Source: Cryptomeria japonica
Taxonomy: Eukaryota > Streptophyta > Pinopsida > Cupressales > Cupressaceae
Direction of reading: 5' to 3'
DNA: 64,000 nt
NCBI RefSeq assembly: GCF_030272615.1
Contig: NC_081405.1
Coordinates: forward strand, 315,168,541 to 315,232,540
Shown: piece by piece, positions 1 through 11,570 of the stretch
How the letters are laid out: every line of letters starts with the position of its first letter
Numbering within the stretch: the first letter of the stretch is position 1
Program-made: the position numbers and the translations under genes
The notes under the pieces: model-generated
Seen by the model: the letters and a program-made list of their open reading frames with translations, nothing else
Told to the model about the DNA's origin: nothing
Databases searched by the model: none

Positions 1-1998
1 ATTCAAATGATTGAGAGATATCAACTTGATATAGAGCAATGAAGATGAGATACCCCTTAGCAATGAGGTCTTATTTGATTGATTTTCTTTAGTTGAAAAA
101 GATGTTTTGCTCGACTTTCGATGAAGATTTGAAAATTTTCTCGACATTTGAAGATGTGAGGTCATAAGGTCACGAGTATGCCCCCTCGGGAGAGAAATCG
201 AAAGATAGTGAGGGTACATGATGATAAGCAATTTTGAGCGATGATAAGTTGTTGTGAGCACAAATTGATTCAGAGGAATTTTTGAAAATTTTGCGTTGAT
301 TGATAAAAAATTGAGCGCAAAGTTGATTTGTAGAAATTAAATTGAGATTCAGCGTTGAGTAATGAGAAATTGAGCGCAATTAGAAGAGAGAATGAGCTTT
401 TGATGAAAAGCGCTAAGTGGTCCAAATTTTGTGAAATCTCGATGAGAGAGTTGACATCAGATTTCAATTTCGATCCCGAAAATGGACTTAGGACAACCGA
501 TTTACAAGCTCGTGATTTGATTTCATCGTACTTGTGTTGATTGATTATGAGATGTTGTTCTATATGCTTTATTCTATATGTATGCATTTCTTTTCAATAT
601 AGATGAATGAATGCAAATGGAATATGGGTGTTTATTTTTGTTTCTTTTTATGCAAATAAATGAGGAGAATGAGTAACTAGTAATGAAAATGTTTATTTTT
701 CTTCATGCAATAATATGAATGCAAATAAGTGATAATGAATGTATGAATCTATAGAAGATGCTCATGTATGTAGCTAACATCTCAATACACAAGTACTCAA
801 TCAGAGAAACGATGATGAAAAGAGACCACTTAGCTGAGAAATGACAAATCTTCCAACTCTCATTCAGAAGATAAAGAGATCATTGTTACCATACCGAAAT
901 CACTCTAAATTCACAAAATGCAGAATGAAATGCAAAATGAGATGCAATCCTAATCCTAGTCACTGGACTTTGAAAAGCTTAATTTTCACCATTGAGCATT
1001 TTACAATTATGGCAGGCATAATAGAGTTCTTTTCTTTGCATATGCAATATTAATTATCTTGTCTGCAATGACCCTTTTTTTGTTCATATCCTTGGACAGA
1101 TTACGCATGGACCAGGATTGCATGATAAAGAAATTCTCTCAAAACAGACAAAGAAATGATGTGAACCTCCTTGTAGCATACAAATAAGCGGAGTCGAGGT
1201 ATGTGTGGTGATTTCACCTTAATGTGAAGGCTCTTATCACAAACACCCAGCTAATTAGATGTTTCAAGATCATTAGAATCATTCCTACAAGTAGAAAACA
1301 AAGAAAATATTATGCCCCCAATCCTGGCTCCTCTTAGTCAAGATAGACTTCCTTGAGTTACTCAAAGGGATAATAATTGAAAACCAATATAAAAGACAAC
1401 ACACAAAGCAAATTTCATGCATAGCTCAAGCTGTTTAGTGATTGTTTTCTGTTATGTTGTTTTGCTTGTTAACTCAGTGATAAAACTCTTTAGTAGTCAG
1501 GAGACAAGTAACTGACTCGGAGTGGATGACTAGGTTTCACTGACGTAAGGTTGACTTGGTTGATACTAACTTAGGAAATGTAATGTGCTCTTGTCAATCA
1601 CCTAAGACTAAGACATTGATCGGTTTCAAGCCATGAGGGTTCCAACGAACCAGGATGTCACAAAAGTGACTGAAATATGTACAAGTGAAAGAAAATATGC
1701 AGGAAAGTGGGAATGCCAACGTTGCATTGATAGATGGAGCGCTGGAGTCCAAGAGGTGCATGTTTGTCAGGTTTTCACTTGCTTGGCAGATTTTTATTTT
1801 TATTTTTTTGAATCTCCTCAAGACTTTTTCTGATTTTTAGGATTTTTTCAGGACTTTTTCTAATTTTTTTGATTTTTTAATGTTTGCCCCAGTGTCTAGC
1901 AAAGCAAAAGGTATTTTGAGTACATGAATGGATAAGCGAATGATGGTGGATTCTTTCAAGGACTATCTCACAATGTTAATCCAAGCATAGGGTCCAGA
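1..1998 (-). other. E1 3' non-coding region
   Basis: No ORF here has a recognisable domain. Two segments match the E2 3' region in the same orientation. One is the motif GCCCCCTCGGGAGA near 180 (E2: near 5000). The other is the block around 1315-1380, with a CCCCCAATCCTGG stretch followed by a 'TCAAGATAGACTTCCTTGAGTTACTCA' type segment (E2: near 7300). A TTTGTCAGGTTTTCAC motif at 1763 precedes a T-rich run, as at 7797 in E2. I read this as the long untranslated tail typical of Tat-type elements. Confidence 0.5.
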
Positions 1999-2100
1999 TA
2001 TAGCAAAGTAAAGCAAGGATTTTAGCGATGTAAAGCAAGGATTTTAGCAATGTAAAGAAAGGATATAGCGTAATAAAGCAAGGATATAGCATAAAAAATC
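1999..2100. repeat. ~22-bp tandem repeat in the E1 tail
   Basis: About four to five copies of a 21-22 bp unit of the form TAAAGCAAGGATTTTAGC, with spacer variants GATG, AATG and GTAA. The later copies change GATTTT to GATAT. Purely non-coding. Confidence 0.8.
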
Positions 2101-2752
2101 CATATGTTCCAAAGGAGTGGCCATGTCAAGAGGTTTGTGGAAAGCATGTTTTTTGCATTTTGTCCATAGTGTTGATCAAGGTTAAGGGATAGATTTGGAT
2201 AGGAGGCAGATAGGATAATCAAGATCAAATGTGGTAATGAAGGATGTAAGCGAGCAATGAATAGGAGCTAAAGGGTTTGGATCAAGTGAAATATATGGGA
2301 CATACAAAACATGTAAAGATTCTTAACCTTGTCAAGATCAAAGGTGGAAAAGGGATATGAATGTAGATAGAGCGAATGAGGGATAATGGAGGATGAAGGA
2401 TAACGGAGGAAGAAGGATAATAGATTGATTTACATGGATGGAACTTGCCCCCAATGTAAAGTGAAAAAGGATAATAGATTACGCATGATGCCTATTTGCC
2501 AGGTTTTCATCATGGTACTTGCCCAAGGCACCACAAGAAGTGGTTTTCACTCGTGGACGAAATTATTTCTCTTTACTTTTTTTTCTGATTTTTTTTTTTC
2601 ATTTTTTTTTGGAAGATAATGGAGGCATGATAGGGGATGGAAGAAGGACCCCAATGTCTCGCTTCTTTGGATGGTACCCTTAGAATATGAGTTGCAATAG
2701 GCCATGGCTATAAAGGTATGCTCAAAGATGTTGGCACGATAATGAAATGAAA
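2101..2752 (-). other. E1 3' non-coding region, second copy of the TTTGCCAGG block
   Basis: No coding signal. Near 2497 there is a second TTTGCCAGGTTTTCA motif followed by a T-rich run to about 2612, which echoes the arrangement at 1763. This suggests an internal duplication within the E1 tail. Purine-rich GGATAATGGAGGA-type short repeats occur at about 2380-2410. Confidence 0.4.
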
Positions 2753-3576
2753 CTAGGGCAAGGATTTATGCAAAGGATTGGATAAGAGGGATGGAAGGGT
2801 GAAAAAGAGGTGTTGGATAATGAATGCGATGTTGGAAGAATTGTGTATGGATAGATGGAAATGTTGGGAAGTCAACATTGACACATGCCTTGAGGGGTGG
2901 TGGACATATGGAGGAGAAGTGAATCTCAGATTTTGACATTTAGATGGAGGAAAGGTTACAGATTTTGGAGCATAAGAACCCAAAATGGATGAAGGAGGTG
3001 ATGGAGAAATAGATTTGGAAGGTTTGGATGGAGAAACAACAATTTTGGATGCCAATTTTGTTTTTTCTTTAGACTGTTGTGCTTCAATCAGCCGCTTAGG
3101 GATCCACATGGTTTTTGATTTTTCATGATTTTGTAGTTCCTTAGAGCGCATTGCTTGTACAAGTGCCTTAGGAACCCATATAACTTTTGACTTTTCTTCT
3201 TTCTTTGTGGGCCTTTGTGGCATTTTGTATTTTTCTTTTTCTTTTTAGATGATATTTTTCTTTGTTTTGACATGTCGATTAGATGGGACATGTTGATCCA
3301 TGAATACATGTGGATTACTTGACTTATGACTTTTAGGCTTGGCATCCAAATTACTTGGAAGGAGATATGTGGATGGATAGGAATGATATGGAGGTCTTTT
3401 AGATGGATGGAAGGTACTCGAAGATGTGTGCCTTTGTTGATCCTTCATAAGGGATGGAGGGATATAGGGACCTAGAATGGATGGAAGTGATGATGGGGAA
3501 AGTGTATATTTGGATTTAACTGGAGAAATGTAGGATTTATGAGGGATACCAACATCTTGAGAGTGAGAAACGTAGT
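2753..3576 (-). pseudogene. E1 proline/serine-rich ORF, downstream half
   Basis: This is the C-terminal part of the E1 ORF cut by E2. From 3576 leftward the frame begins directly at the target duplication and stays open to about 3245. A frameshift in a pyrimidine run near 3225-3245 is then needed to enter the 156-codon frame ending at 2753. The latter contains a tandem protein repeat, KSKVIWVPKALVQA and then KSKTMWIPKRLIEA, each followed by SKE. SILGPYIPPS and SILGSYAPKS repeat the same idea. I see no enzyme motif. A Gag-adjacent linker or structural region of a Tat-like element is the likely role, but this is inferred. Frameshifted, therefore dead. Confidence 0.6.
3572..3576. other. Left target-site duplication of E2
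   Basis: GTAGT here and GTAGC at 14719-14723 flank E2, matching at 4 of 5 bases. Removing E2 and one copy restores an uninterrupted reading frame of E1 on the minus strand, which supports these as the insertion borders. Confidence 0.8.
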
Positions 3577-4684
3577 TGTGATGCTAAAAATGTTGTTAGT
3601 ATAAGAGGCATACACATATAATGAGACAATAAAAACATAATTGAAAAGCTTAATTGAAAAACTAAATCAAAGATGCAAACCATAAGCCTTCCTCGAAATG
3701 TCCCATTTTCCTCTATTCTTGAGGACCTTGAAGGTGTTGGATTGATGGGATCTCAATGAAGCAATGACCTCCAAAGTGACAACTCAAGAGTTGAGTAGCT
3801 AATTGATCATGATTCACTATGAAGATGATATGAAATGCATGATTTAAGAAACTAGATTAACATGCTATGATAAATCCAAAAGCTAATTACTAGATAATTG
3901 AAATGCAAATTGCCTATAGCAATGATGCCTAAATTGATATGAGATGATATCGATATTCCTATAATAACAATGCATAAATTGATATGAGATGGGATCCTTA
4001 TTGCTCTAAAATGAGGGGTATTTATAGGAATTCCAAGGCCAAAGTTGAGGTGGTAGGAATCGACGGTCCAGATTTGATCTGAAGATACCAAGGGCCAAGA
4101 TTGAGGAAGTTGGAGAAGAGGTTGGAGGAAGGGACACTTGTCATCTCTGTGGTGACAAGTGTCAAGGAGCCTTGCTCATGAGAGGGCAAGTGTCCAAGGG
4201 AGGAGACATGTGGCAAAAGTGCCATGTGTTTCAAGAAGAGAATATCCACACCATGGGAGGTTAGGATAAGGAGGTTAGGATGTGCAAGATAGGATAGGGT
4301 TAGTGAGACCCAAGATTAGATTGAATGGGTTAAGTTAGGGGATGGTTAGTTTGGGTGGTTAAAGTTAGGAGCCATGTGCTCATTTGAATTTAGAAATTCA
4401 AATAATTGAAAAATGGTAATTAATCTCAACAAACTTGAGTTTGTTAATCTTAATTAGGGATTAGAAGAATTGATTAGTATGGGGAGACATTAATTAATTG
4501 AGGATTAATTAATCAAAGGGGGATGTGGGATGAACTATATAAATAAATCATTTAGATTTATTTACTAGTAGATGAATAGAGAAATTAATTAAATTGCTTG
4601 TGAATTCAATTAATTGGGAAGGGGAATTAATCAAATAACTGCATATTTAATTAACTATCTTCAGACCATTTTTAGGTGTATACA
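3577..4684 (-). repeat. E2 3' LTR (left copy)
   Basis: Direct repeat of 13611-14718 with identical length. Termini on the plus strand are TGTGATGC and GTATACA, giving the expected TG...CA. A polypurine tract lies immediately outside the right edge. Small ORFs at 3852-4249 in this LTR recur in the other copy and are not genes. Confidence 0.95.
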
Positions 4685-4700
4685 TTTTGCCCCTCTTTGA
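4685..4700 (-). other. E2 polypurine tract
   Basis: On the minus strand the sequence TCAAAGAGGGGCAAAA ends exactly where the 3' LTR starts with TGTATACACC. This is the plus-strand priming site for reverse transcription and fixes the orientation of E2. Confidence 0.9.
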
Positions 4701-5219
4701 AGCGATGTGTGATGATGCATTGGTTCAAAGAAAACTTGATTGATGATGTTGTTGATCTGATAGAATGTAGATTTGATCTTGATTTGATGCAGATTTGGTT
4801 TCGATGTGATACTGATTTGATTTGGAGATGATAAATCTCAATATGATGCGGTTTCGATCTTGGAGATGATAAATCTCGATATAATGTGGATTCAATGTTT
4901 GAGATGATATGATGTCAATATGATGTGGATTTGACATTTGAGATGATAAACCTCGATATGATGCCTCAGACGCTGATTGATAGATATTAATGCGAGGATG
5001 CCCCCTCGGGAGATCAATTGAGATAATTGACCTTTGGAATTTTTATTTTTATTTTGATCTTTGCGAAATTGATTTCCCGATAAACTAATGGATGATTCCT
5101 GCAACTGTGGTTGATGAAAGTGCGAGTTCTTTGATCACTTTGATGTGGTTCTTGATGTGATGATTGATAGAGTTTGATTGAATTGATAGGATTGATGAGA
5201 TTGATGAGATTGAGATCAA
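4701..5219 (-). other. E2 tail, GATGAT-rich non-coding segment
   Basis: Degenerate short repeats of the type GATGATAAATCTCGATATGA dominate 4740-4965. Around 4992 is the GCCCCCTCGGGAGA motif also found near position 180 in E1. Open frames on either strand here are repeats of Ile/His/Ser-rich peptide and are not supported as genes. Confidence 0.5.
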
Positions 5220-5350
5220 GTCTGGTTTCAGGAATGGCACCTCCTGTATAAGACAAAGATGATCAAAGAGTCTGGTTTCAGGAACGATATATCCTGTATA
5301 AGACTTGATCAAAATGTCTAGTTTTAGGAAGGATTCAGCCTGTATAAGAC
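5220..5350. repeat. Three 35-nt hairpin-forming repeats in the E2 tail
   Basis: Copies lie at 5220-5254, 5270-5304 and 5316-5350. Each begins GTCTGGTTTCAGGA (third copy GTCTAGTTTTAGGA) and ends TCCTGTATAAGAC (third copy GCCTGTATAAGAC), with 8 variable bases between. CAGGA pairs with TCCTG and the outer GTCT pairs with AGAC. A fourth copy is at 16288-16322 in E1. Stem conserved and loop free suggests a structured RNA or protein site in the element transcript, but that is inference. Confidence 0.7.
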
Positions 5351-5744
5351 ATGATAGAATGGATCGGATGAGATGGATTGATAGAATTGATAAGATTGAT
5401 TGGATAAAGAACTGACAGTTTGTTGATATCATGTTGCAGGAATATGCATATATGCTGATGTGGGTTCATTTGAGGGGGTAGCATAAGATTCGCATTGGGT
5501 TTTTTCAGATTTTTTAAAAAAATTCCATACGCCTCCCAAAAATTTTATTAGCGTTTTCGCCAGATGGGTTGGGGAGAAAACTATATTGTTGAAATGGGTT
5601 TTTGGATTAGTGAAATGGGTTTGTTGGGATTTTATTTTTTTAAATTCAATTTGCATCTCAAAAAAAATTTATTTATTATTCAAGCATTTTTTCTTTTTTT
5701 TTTAAAAATACATAAAAAAAAATGTTTTTTTTTTTTGAATTTTT

Positions 5745-5902
5745 CGGGCGGGACGCGGTGGTGGAGGCCCGGCGACGGCCACCACCAGCGCCACGGGCGC
5801 AATGGGCAGCACCGGCGGTGCCACTGCAGTTGCTACGGGTGGCACCACCGGCAGCACCTTGGGCATTGTAGGTGGTGCCGCCTACGCCAGCCCGGGGCTG
5901 CT
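5745..5902. other. GC-rich island inside the E2 tail
   Basis: About 158 bases of very GC-rich sequence, with many GGCGGTGCC, GGCACCACC and CCCGGGG elements, set between T-rich runs (about 5685-5740 and 5906-5950) in an otherwise AT-rich tail. On the plus strand it can be read as Gly/Ala/Thr-rich peptide (MGSTGGATAVATGGTTG), on the minus as Ala/Pro/Val-rich. No initiation context or conserved domain supports a gene. It could be a captured fragment or an expanded trinucleotide-like repeat. Confidence 0.5.
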
Positions 5903-5905
5903 TCT

Positions 5906-7702
5906 TTTTTTTTTTTTCAATTTTTTTTCTTTTTTTTTTTCGATTTTTTTTGTTTTCGATTTTGATGATTTTTTGATTGATGAATTTGAGGAATTGATGA
6001 TGATTTGATTATTCTGATTTTTTTTTTATGATTTTGGTGATTTTTGATGATTTTTTTATTTTTGATGATTTTTCGATTTTTGCAGTTTTTTTACTTTTCG
6101 ATTTTTGATGATTGCTGATGATTTGATTATTCTGATTTTTTATTATTCTTGACTTATACTTGATTTGATTATTTTCGATTTTTTGATGATTTTGAGTTCC
6201 GCTCCACATCCTAGTGGTCACACTAATATGGGACATTGATCCATTCATGTACACACATTTTTGTGATGAGATATTGATGAGTCTCGTGATGTATATTTGT
6301 GATGTGTCTCATGTATTTTGTGATATCATTGTACATTGGACATTTGATCTTATTTTGATGATATGATATGCAGTTGATCCTATTCACTCTATATGACTTA
6401 TGAGATGATGGATGCATTCTATTTGGTACATGATTATGATGTGCAGTTATTTTCATGATGTATGCTTGATGTATGCTTTAATTTCTACATGCTTATGAAC
6501 TCTAGATGATGGATATATGATGATACAGTATTTACATGATATATGCATATGCAAATATGTATGGTGATACTTATAATTTCTATGTGATATTTGTGTGATT
6601 GCAATGCTTTCTATGCTTATGATATTTTTATGATTTTCTCATGCATGTTAATATGAGGTGGATGCAATGCAATGCAATGGTGCTATTTTATATGATTTGA
6701 GATTTGATGAATGTCATGCAATGATCTTACTAAATGAATGAATGATTTGATGTTTTATATGAATGATTCCTTGGTATGCAATGGTTACATGAGATGAACT
6801 AACTTATCATGCAGGATGAATGAATTGATTATTTTTGTTATTGTCCAATGTACTCAATCACGTAATAAGAGAGATAACACCATGTTAGCTTTGGCCTTGG
6901 AAAAGATGAGCATTGTGATCCCATGTAGAATGAAATGCAAATCTATCTTAAAATGCAATGCAATGCAGTGATCAGACCGATCATGGAGTCATTGCTTTGT
7001 TTCATCATTGAGCCTTTAAAATGTGGGAAGTAAGTGCAAACATCAATGGTATAATTGAACCATGATGACCTGAGCACTACTTTCCTAGGTTTTGATATTG
7101 CAAGTTAGCACAAGCATCGAGGTATAATTAAACCAAGATGACCAGAGTGTTGCTTGCATAAAATAGGCAGTATTAACCATTTCTATATGCAAGTCCGAAA
7201 TGTCTTCCATGATACTCTGATGATCAATTCCTTAGACAACTTTGCACATATTAATGATTAATTTACAGATAGTAGACAAGAAAAATATCATGTTCCTTCC
7301 TCGTTCCTCTAGTCAAAGACATCCTGGAGTTACTCAGAAATCATGATAGCGAAAATCCAAATAAAATAGTTGAACCATTATTGCCAAAGTGTTAAAATCA
7401 TGAGTCAAGATATATCATCCATTGATATGTGTTTTGTCATGTTTAGATTGATATGTGATAGGTAATGGTTGACAATGTGATCTTAGGTTCAATGTTGGAT
7501 GTATCTCAGTTTTTCGATTGACAAGCGTTGTCTGACTGTTGTTCTACCTGCTTTGATTAAGCTCAAAATGATCAAAACTTTTTGCCCCCAACTAGGTTCA
7601 GGATTTTGCCCCCAGCCTAGAAACAAACCTTTATTATGATATAGTCAATGATCCAAATCATGATGAGAAACCACCTGGGATGCTTGCGTATGTACAAAGG
7701 CT
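5906..7702 (-). other. E2 long non-coding tail
   Basis: AT-rich, with GATTTTTTGAT-type repeats at 5940-6190 and ATGATATG-type degenerate repeats at 6250-6800. The part at 6840-7640, including two TTGCCCCCA motifs at 7580-7605, resembles E1 around 780-1330. No ORF above about 80 codons and no domain is visible. Confidence 0.45.
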
Positions 7703-7871
7703 TTATGATGAATATGAATAAGATCGATGGAAAAGAAAGCAAGCAGAAAAAAGCATGAACCAATAGATGGCAGAGCTAGCTGACAGATAGCGCATGTTTG
7801 CCAGGTTTTCACCATCTATTTTTATTGCACTTTTTCTCATATTTGATTTTTTTTTTACTATTTTTTTTTTT

Positions 7872-7950
7872 TGCTTTTTCACTGTTTTTGGATTTTCTGC
7901 TTTTTCACTGTTTTTGGATTTTTCTGCTTTTTCACTGTTTTCAGATTTTT
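7872..7950. repeat. ~26-bp tandem repeat next to the integrase end
   Basis: Three copies of CTTTTTCACTGTTTTTGGAT followed by TTTCTG, the last degraded to GTTTTCAGATTTTTC. On the minus strand this reads as repeats of KSENSEKAE, immediately after the integrase stop. It is low-complexity and not a separate gene. Confidence 0.75.
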
Positions 7951-7955
7951 CAGAC

Positions 7956-8560
7956 ATAAAACTTCTTCAGATGCATGCTATTGATGGGTTCCTTGAGTTG
8001 ATCTTTGTCTTGTGTTGATAGCTGATATGCTCCTGACCCAAATACTGTTGTGACCACAAATGGACCTAACCAGTTTGGTTCAAATTTTTCCTTCTTTTTT
8101 CGATCTGACTGATTTCATGGATTTTCCTTTAATACTAGATCAAGGCCCCATTGGCAGAAAGGCCAAGATGTTGTTAAAGCATGAAGTTCTTGTGTTGGTG
8201 CATGGATCAAATTTCCATGGATCTGACATTGTTTGCATGTTCTAGCTATCTGAAAAGAATCTCATTCCATTGTTGGCCAATAATAGCCCAAGCGTATGAG
8301 TTTTTTTGAAAGGATAAGACCACTTGAATGAGTGCCACAAATGTCATTATGGACTTCATTTAAGGCCTTCTCAATTTCTTCTTGTTCGAGACATCTTAAG
8401 AGAGTACCATCTAGACCTCGTTTAAATAGGGTATCCACGATGAGAGTGTAATGGGAGGATTGGCGAATAAAGTTTCTATTTTGGTTCTTTGATAGGTCAA
8501 GAGGTAAGGTGTTATCTTTTAGGTATGTGTAAGTTTGGCCATAGCGGGAGGAATCATGTC
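7956..8560 (-). pseudogene. E2 integrase with its catalytic core deleted
   Basis: Integrase inserts retroelement cDNA into chromosomes. Reading leftward from about 8540, the frame shows the Tat-type linker (YLKDNTLPLDLSKNQNRNF, then RQSSHYTLIVDTLFKRG). The zinc-binding HHCC end follows, with H near 8370 (EVHNDICGTHSSG) and CKQC near 8250 (ARTCKQCQIHG). Next is the first core strand (WPFCQWGLDLV). At about 8105-8125 the sequence jumps, past an in-frame stop, to the C-terminal module (EPNWLGPFVVTTVF, then GAYQL, then MHLKKFYV and stop). The whole DDE core between these is absent. The ends being intact and collinear indicates an internal deletion rather than random decay. Confidence 0.85.
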
Positions 8561-8567
8561 CTATAAG

Positions 8568-8990
8568 CTAACAAATGGTTTGGGAATCAGGACAATTCTG
8601 AGATAGGTAAAACAACTCTTCAACTAGGAATTCATAACGCTCTTGATTTTCCTGTGTTTGTAATAGAGAAGCCAGTGTTGCCATGGCATCTACTGCTTTG
8701 TTATCATTTCTTGAAATTTGTTCAAAAGTGATTTCAACAAAATATTTCTTGAAGTCATCCACCATCTTTTTGTAAGGCATGAGTTTGTTGTCTTTTGTTT
8801 GATAGTCATCATTGATTTGATTAATGACAAGCTGAGAGTCTCCAAAGACTTGAAGTTGTTTAATGTTCCATTCTATAGCCATTTTGATAAATAGAATACC
8901 TGCTTTTGATTTATGTTGTGTTCCTCTATTGATGTCTGCTCTTGATCCATCTTGTGTTCCATTATTGATGTTTTCTCCTGGATTGATATT
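8568..8990 (-). pseudogene. E2 archaeal-type RNase H fragment
   Basis: The frame contains MAIEWNIKQLQVFGDSQLV, which carries the catalytic Asp of the GDSQLV motif, and later ISRNDNKAVDAMATLAS, the C-terminal Asp motif. This matches the second (archaeal-type) RNase H that Tat/Athila elements carry between RT-RNase H and integrase. The N-terminal strand with the first catalytic Asp is not convincing in the upstream frame (8883-8990), which instead reads Asn/Gly/Gln-rich repeats such as NGTQDGSRADINRGTQ. A deletion has probably joined unrelated sequence to the middle of the domain. It is followed directly by integrase in the expected order. Confidence 0.75.
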
Positions 8991-9041
8991 CGGGTGATGT
9001 ATTATAAGATCTGGATCAAACCTTGGAATGTTTGTGCATGA

Positions 9042-9967
9042 TCAGGTAAAATTGATTTGCCATCTTTTGAAGGATTTCAAATATCTTTTCCTTTCTAGTT
9101 CTGATAAAGAGATTGTTGTTGGATGTAGATTGACTGTGTCAATGATAACTGCTGGTTCTATTAGGATAGATGACTTCTCTTGATAGTACACATGTAAGGT
9201 GTCAAATCTCCCATCTTTCGGCGCCTCGAGGAGGTTTTCACCGATAGATGCATCCTTTATTTTTACTTTTTCATGGTCTAATGTTGCCAATAAATGGTTT
9301 TTAGCATTATACCTGATATTGTTTTCTTTATTTTCATTTTTGCGACTAGGAGATTTGGCACCTATTTGACTTGAAGATACGTTAGCGGAATCCCTGGTGA
9401 AAGTTGTTGTAGGTTTGATTTCATTAAGGTATAAGGATATGGCATGGTCATTAGGTAAGGTATCAATGTCAGTATGTCCTTCATTTTCCTAGTCCATAGG
9501 TTCAGGATAGCTTAAGGATAAAGGATCTTCAGGTTGATAAGTTTTAGAGATATTGGAAGTCATGATAGAGATGTCAGAGCTTTCAGTAGGTATTTCCATG
9601 TCTAGGACGATACTCTCATCAGAATAACCTCGTACAAGAAAATCCTGATCATCCTCGGTTAAGTCCATGTCAGTTGTATGTAATTCTGATTCAAGTAGGC
9701 TAGTTCCTAACATTTGTTCCGCATACGTGTGAACTACATCAACACCTACATCTGCTTCTTCCCTTTCAATTTCAAGTTGCTCTTGTTTGTTGTTCCATGA
9801 TAATGAATATTCTTTGTTCCCTTGACATTTAGCTGCAGTTGTTCTTCCATGTTTGATAAAATTGATGCAAATGATTGTTCCTTGGATTGTGTGCTTGAAT
9901 ATGCTTCCTCTCTGTTATGTGAAACAATGATCTCTTGAGCTGATTTCGGTTTATTACCACACTGCAC
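9042..9967 (-). pseudogene. E2 acidic ORFs of unknown function, between protease and RNase H
   Basis: Three short open frames (9967-9746, 9713-9489 and 9290-9042) occupy the position where RT should be. They are rich in Glu, Ser and Asp, for example TEDDQDFLVRGYSDESI. I find no RT motif such as YxDD in any frame. The usual Tat order places a spacer after protease and before RT, so these may be that spacer with RT lost. They may once have been one ORF, but I could not join them with confidence. Confidence 0.4.
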
Positions 9968-10057
9968 TAGATTTAAGTCTGTCGATATTGTGATTTCCTG
10001 TTCATTGTATGGAAACTTTAAGCACTAATGACATGTTGATGGAATAGCCTGTATGTC

Positions 10058-10513
10058 CTAAATCCATGGTCTCCCCAAGAGTATATTGTATGGTAGGTCC
10101 AAATCTAGGACTTGGTGTGCTGTGTTTTTCTGCAAAGGTCCCACTCTGATGGGTAATACCACAACTCCTTTAGAGGAATTCTCTTCTTCATTATGTGCTT
10201 TGATTTTGATCTTTTTTAGGGGATCAACTACATCTTCTAAATAACCTAGAGCACAAACAAGACTCAATGAGCAAATATTTAAGCTAGCTCCCCCATCTAT
10301 TAGGACTCGTTTAACGAGCATTTTATGAATGAGGACTTTAATTTGCAAGGAATCGCTATGGGGATGTTGCAAGGAATCAATGCTTGGATATGAAGTAGAT
10401 GGGTTTTGAATAGGATCCTCTGAAATAGGTTTGATGGCCATTATGGATATCCCTTGGGGAACATCATCTTTGGGTGTATTGTCTGCTGAGGATGTTATGG
10501 AAGGTTTTTGCAC
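10058..10513 (-). pseudogene. E2 retropepsin (aspartic protease)
   Basis: The protease processes the Gag-Pol polyprotein. In the frame, VKRVLIDGGASLNICSLSL is the active-site segment (Asp-Gly-Gly-Ala in place of the commoner Asp-Ser/Thr-Gly, as usual in Tat-like elements). VVVLPIRVGPLQ is the flap-side strand and LPYNILLGRPWI the conserved C-terminal motif. The open frame can be followed upstream to about 10790 with one or two stops (MAYQSKRQEPITSQHIGEI is a possible older start). After the last motif the frame ends in a stop where RT would normally continue. Likely inactive as a system because no polymerase follows. Confidence 0.85.
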
Positions 10514-11326
10514 TTTTTTAAGTGTAAGAATAGATGCCTTTGGAGAGTTAATTTACTTATGGATGGATGGATAATTGTTAGACATGGGCGCATGATTTTG
10601 ATCTTCTTTAGCCAAATCCTTTAGGGATCTCTTTAAGAGGTGCATAAAAGAGCCACTTTTCTTCTGAGATATGTTTAAATCCTTGTGAGGTTTTGACATG
10701 GTTGGATTTTGATTCTAGACTTGTTTGATTTCTCCAATATGTTGGCTTGTTATGGGTTCTTGTCTTTTGCTTTGGTATGCCATGTTTCTATGATCTTCGG
10801 GTATTTCCAATATTTTAGCGATCCTATGTCTCTACGTTGCAATTAAAATGGGCATTGTGTTTTGAATGTTTTTGTGATTAAATCTTGCTTAATGTGCCGC
10901 AATAAGTGATCAATTGTTGAGGAAATGTTTTTTTTTTTTTTTCAAGTATTTGCTTGTTTGCAAGTTTTGCGATCTTAGTTTTGGAGTGCAAATTTTGTGA
11001 TTTTTGATATGACCAAGTTCAATAGGAATGATGTATTCTATGATAAAGAACGAGGTTATTTTGATCAAGTATTCTAGTTTTGTGATAAAGGATGATTGAT
11101 CCTGATGAGAAACTATGTTTGAGTGATCAGTTTATCAAAGAGGGTGATAATGCACTTTAAGGTGTTTGATCTTTAACTTGTTTGAGGTGAATACTTGAGA
11201 CCTTTGTGTGTCTTGTTCTTGAATTTGTTTTTGACAAAAGATAACCTAATTGAATGACCCAAAAAGATGACCTACTCTCTATGTTTGACTATTTGAGAAA
11301 TGGGTTGCTTTTGTTTTTTGATTTCG
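10514..11326 (-). other. E2 leader, upstream of protease
   Basis: The part nearest the protease (to about 10790) continues its frame with stops. Beyond it the sequence is AT-rich with a 14-15 base T-run near 10926 and no coding signal. The capsid part of gag expected here is not recognisable. Confidence 0.4.
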
Positions 11327-11570
11327 GTGCAGTTTACCAGAAACGCTGCTAAAATGACTAGGAACTCTGCTATACGGACCAAAAACGCTAACAAATTTAC
11401 CAAAAATGCTGCTATACGGACCAGGAATGCTGACAAACTTACCAGAAACGCTAACAAATGCACCAAAAATGCTACTCACTGACCAGAAATGCTACTCTGC
11501 ACACCAGAAACATTGACAAATAGACCAGAAATGCTGACAGACAGACCAGAAATGTTGTTCTGTAATAGAA
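11327..11570. repeat. 21-bp tandem array, leader array 1
   Basis: About eleven degenerate 21-bp units of the form ACCAGAAACGCTGACAAA, with alternatives ACGGACCAAAAACGCTAAC. Because 21 is a multiple of three, all six frames give heptad-repeat peptides (for example AFLVRIA on the minus strand), which are artefacts of the array. Confidence 0.85.

Noticed and set aside
3852-4249. ORFs in the E2 LTRs (also 13886-14283)
   Set aside because: Same short frames in both LTRs simply because the LTRs are copies. No motif.
5802-6008. Gly/Ala-rich 68-codon ORF
   Set aside because: Arises from the GC-rich island running into T-rich sequence. No supporting signal for translation.
11272-11482. Heptad-repeat ORFs on both strands of the 21-bp array
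   Set aside because: Open in several frames because the repeat length is a multiple of three. No independent evidence of coding.
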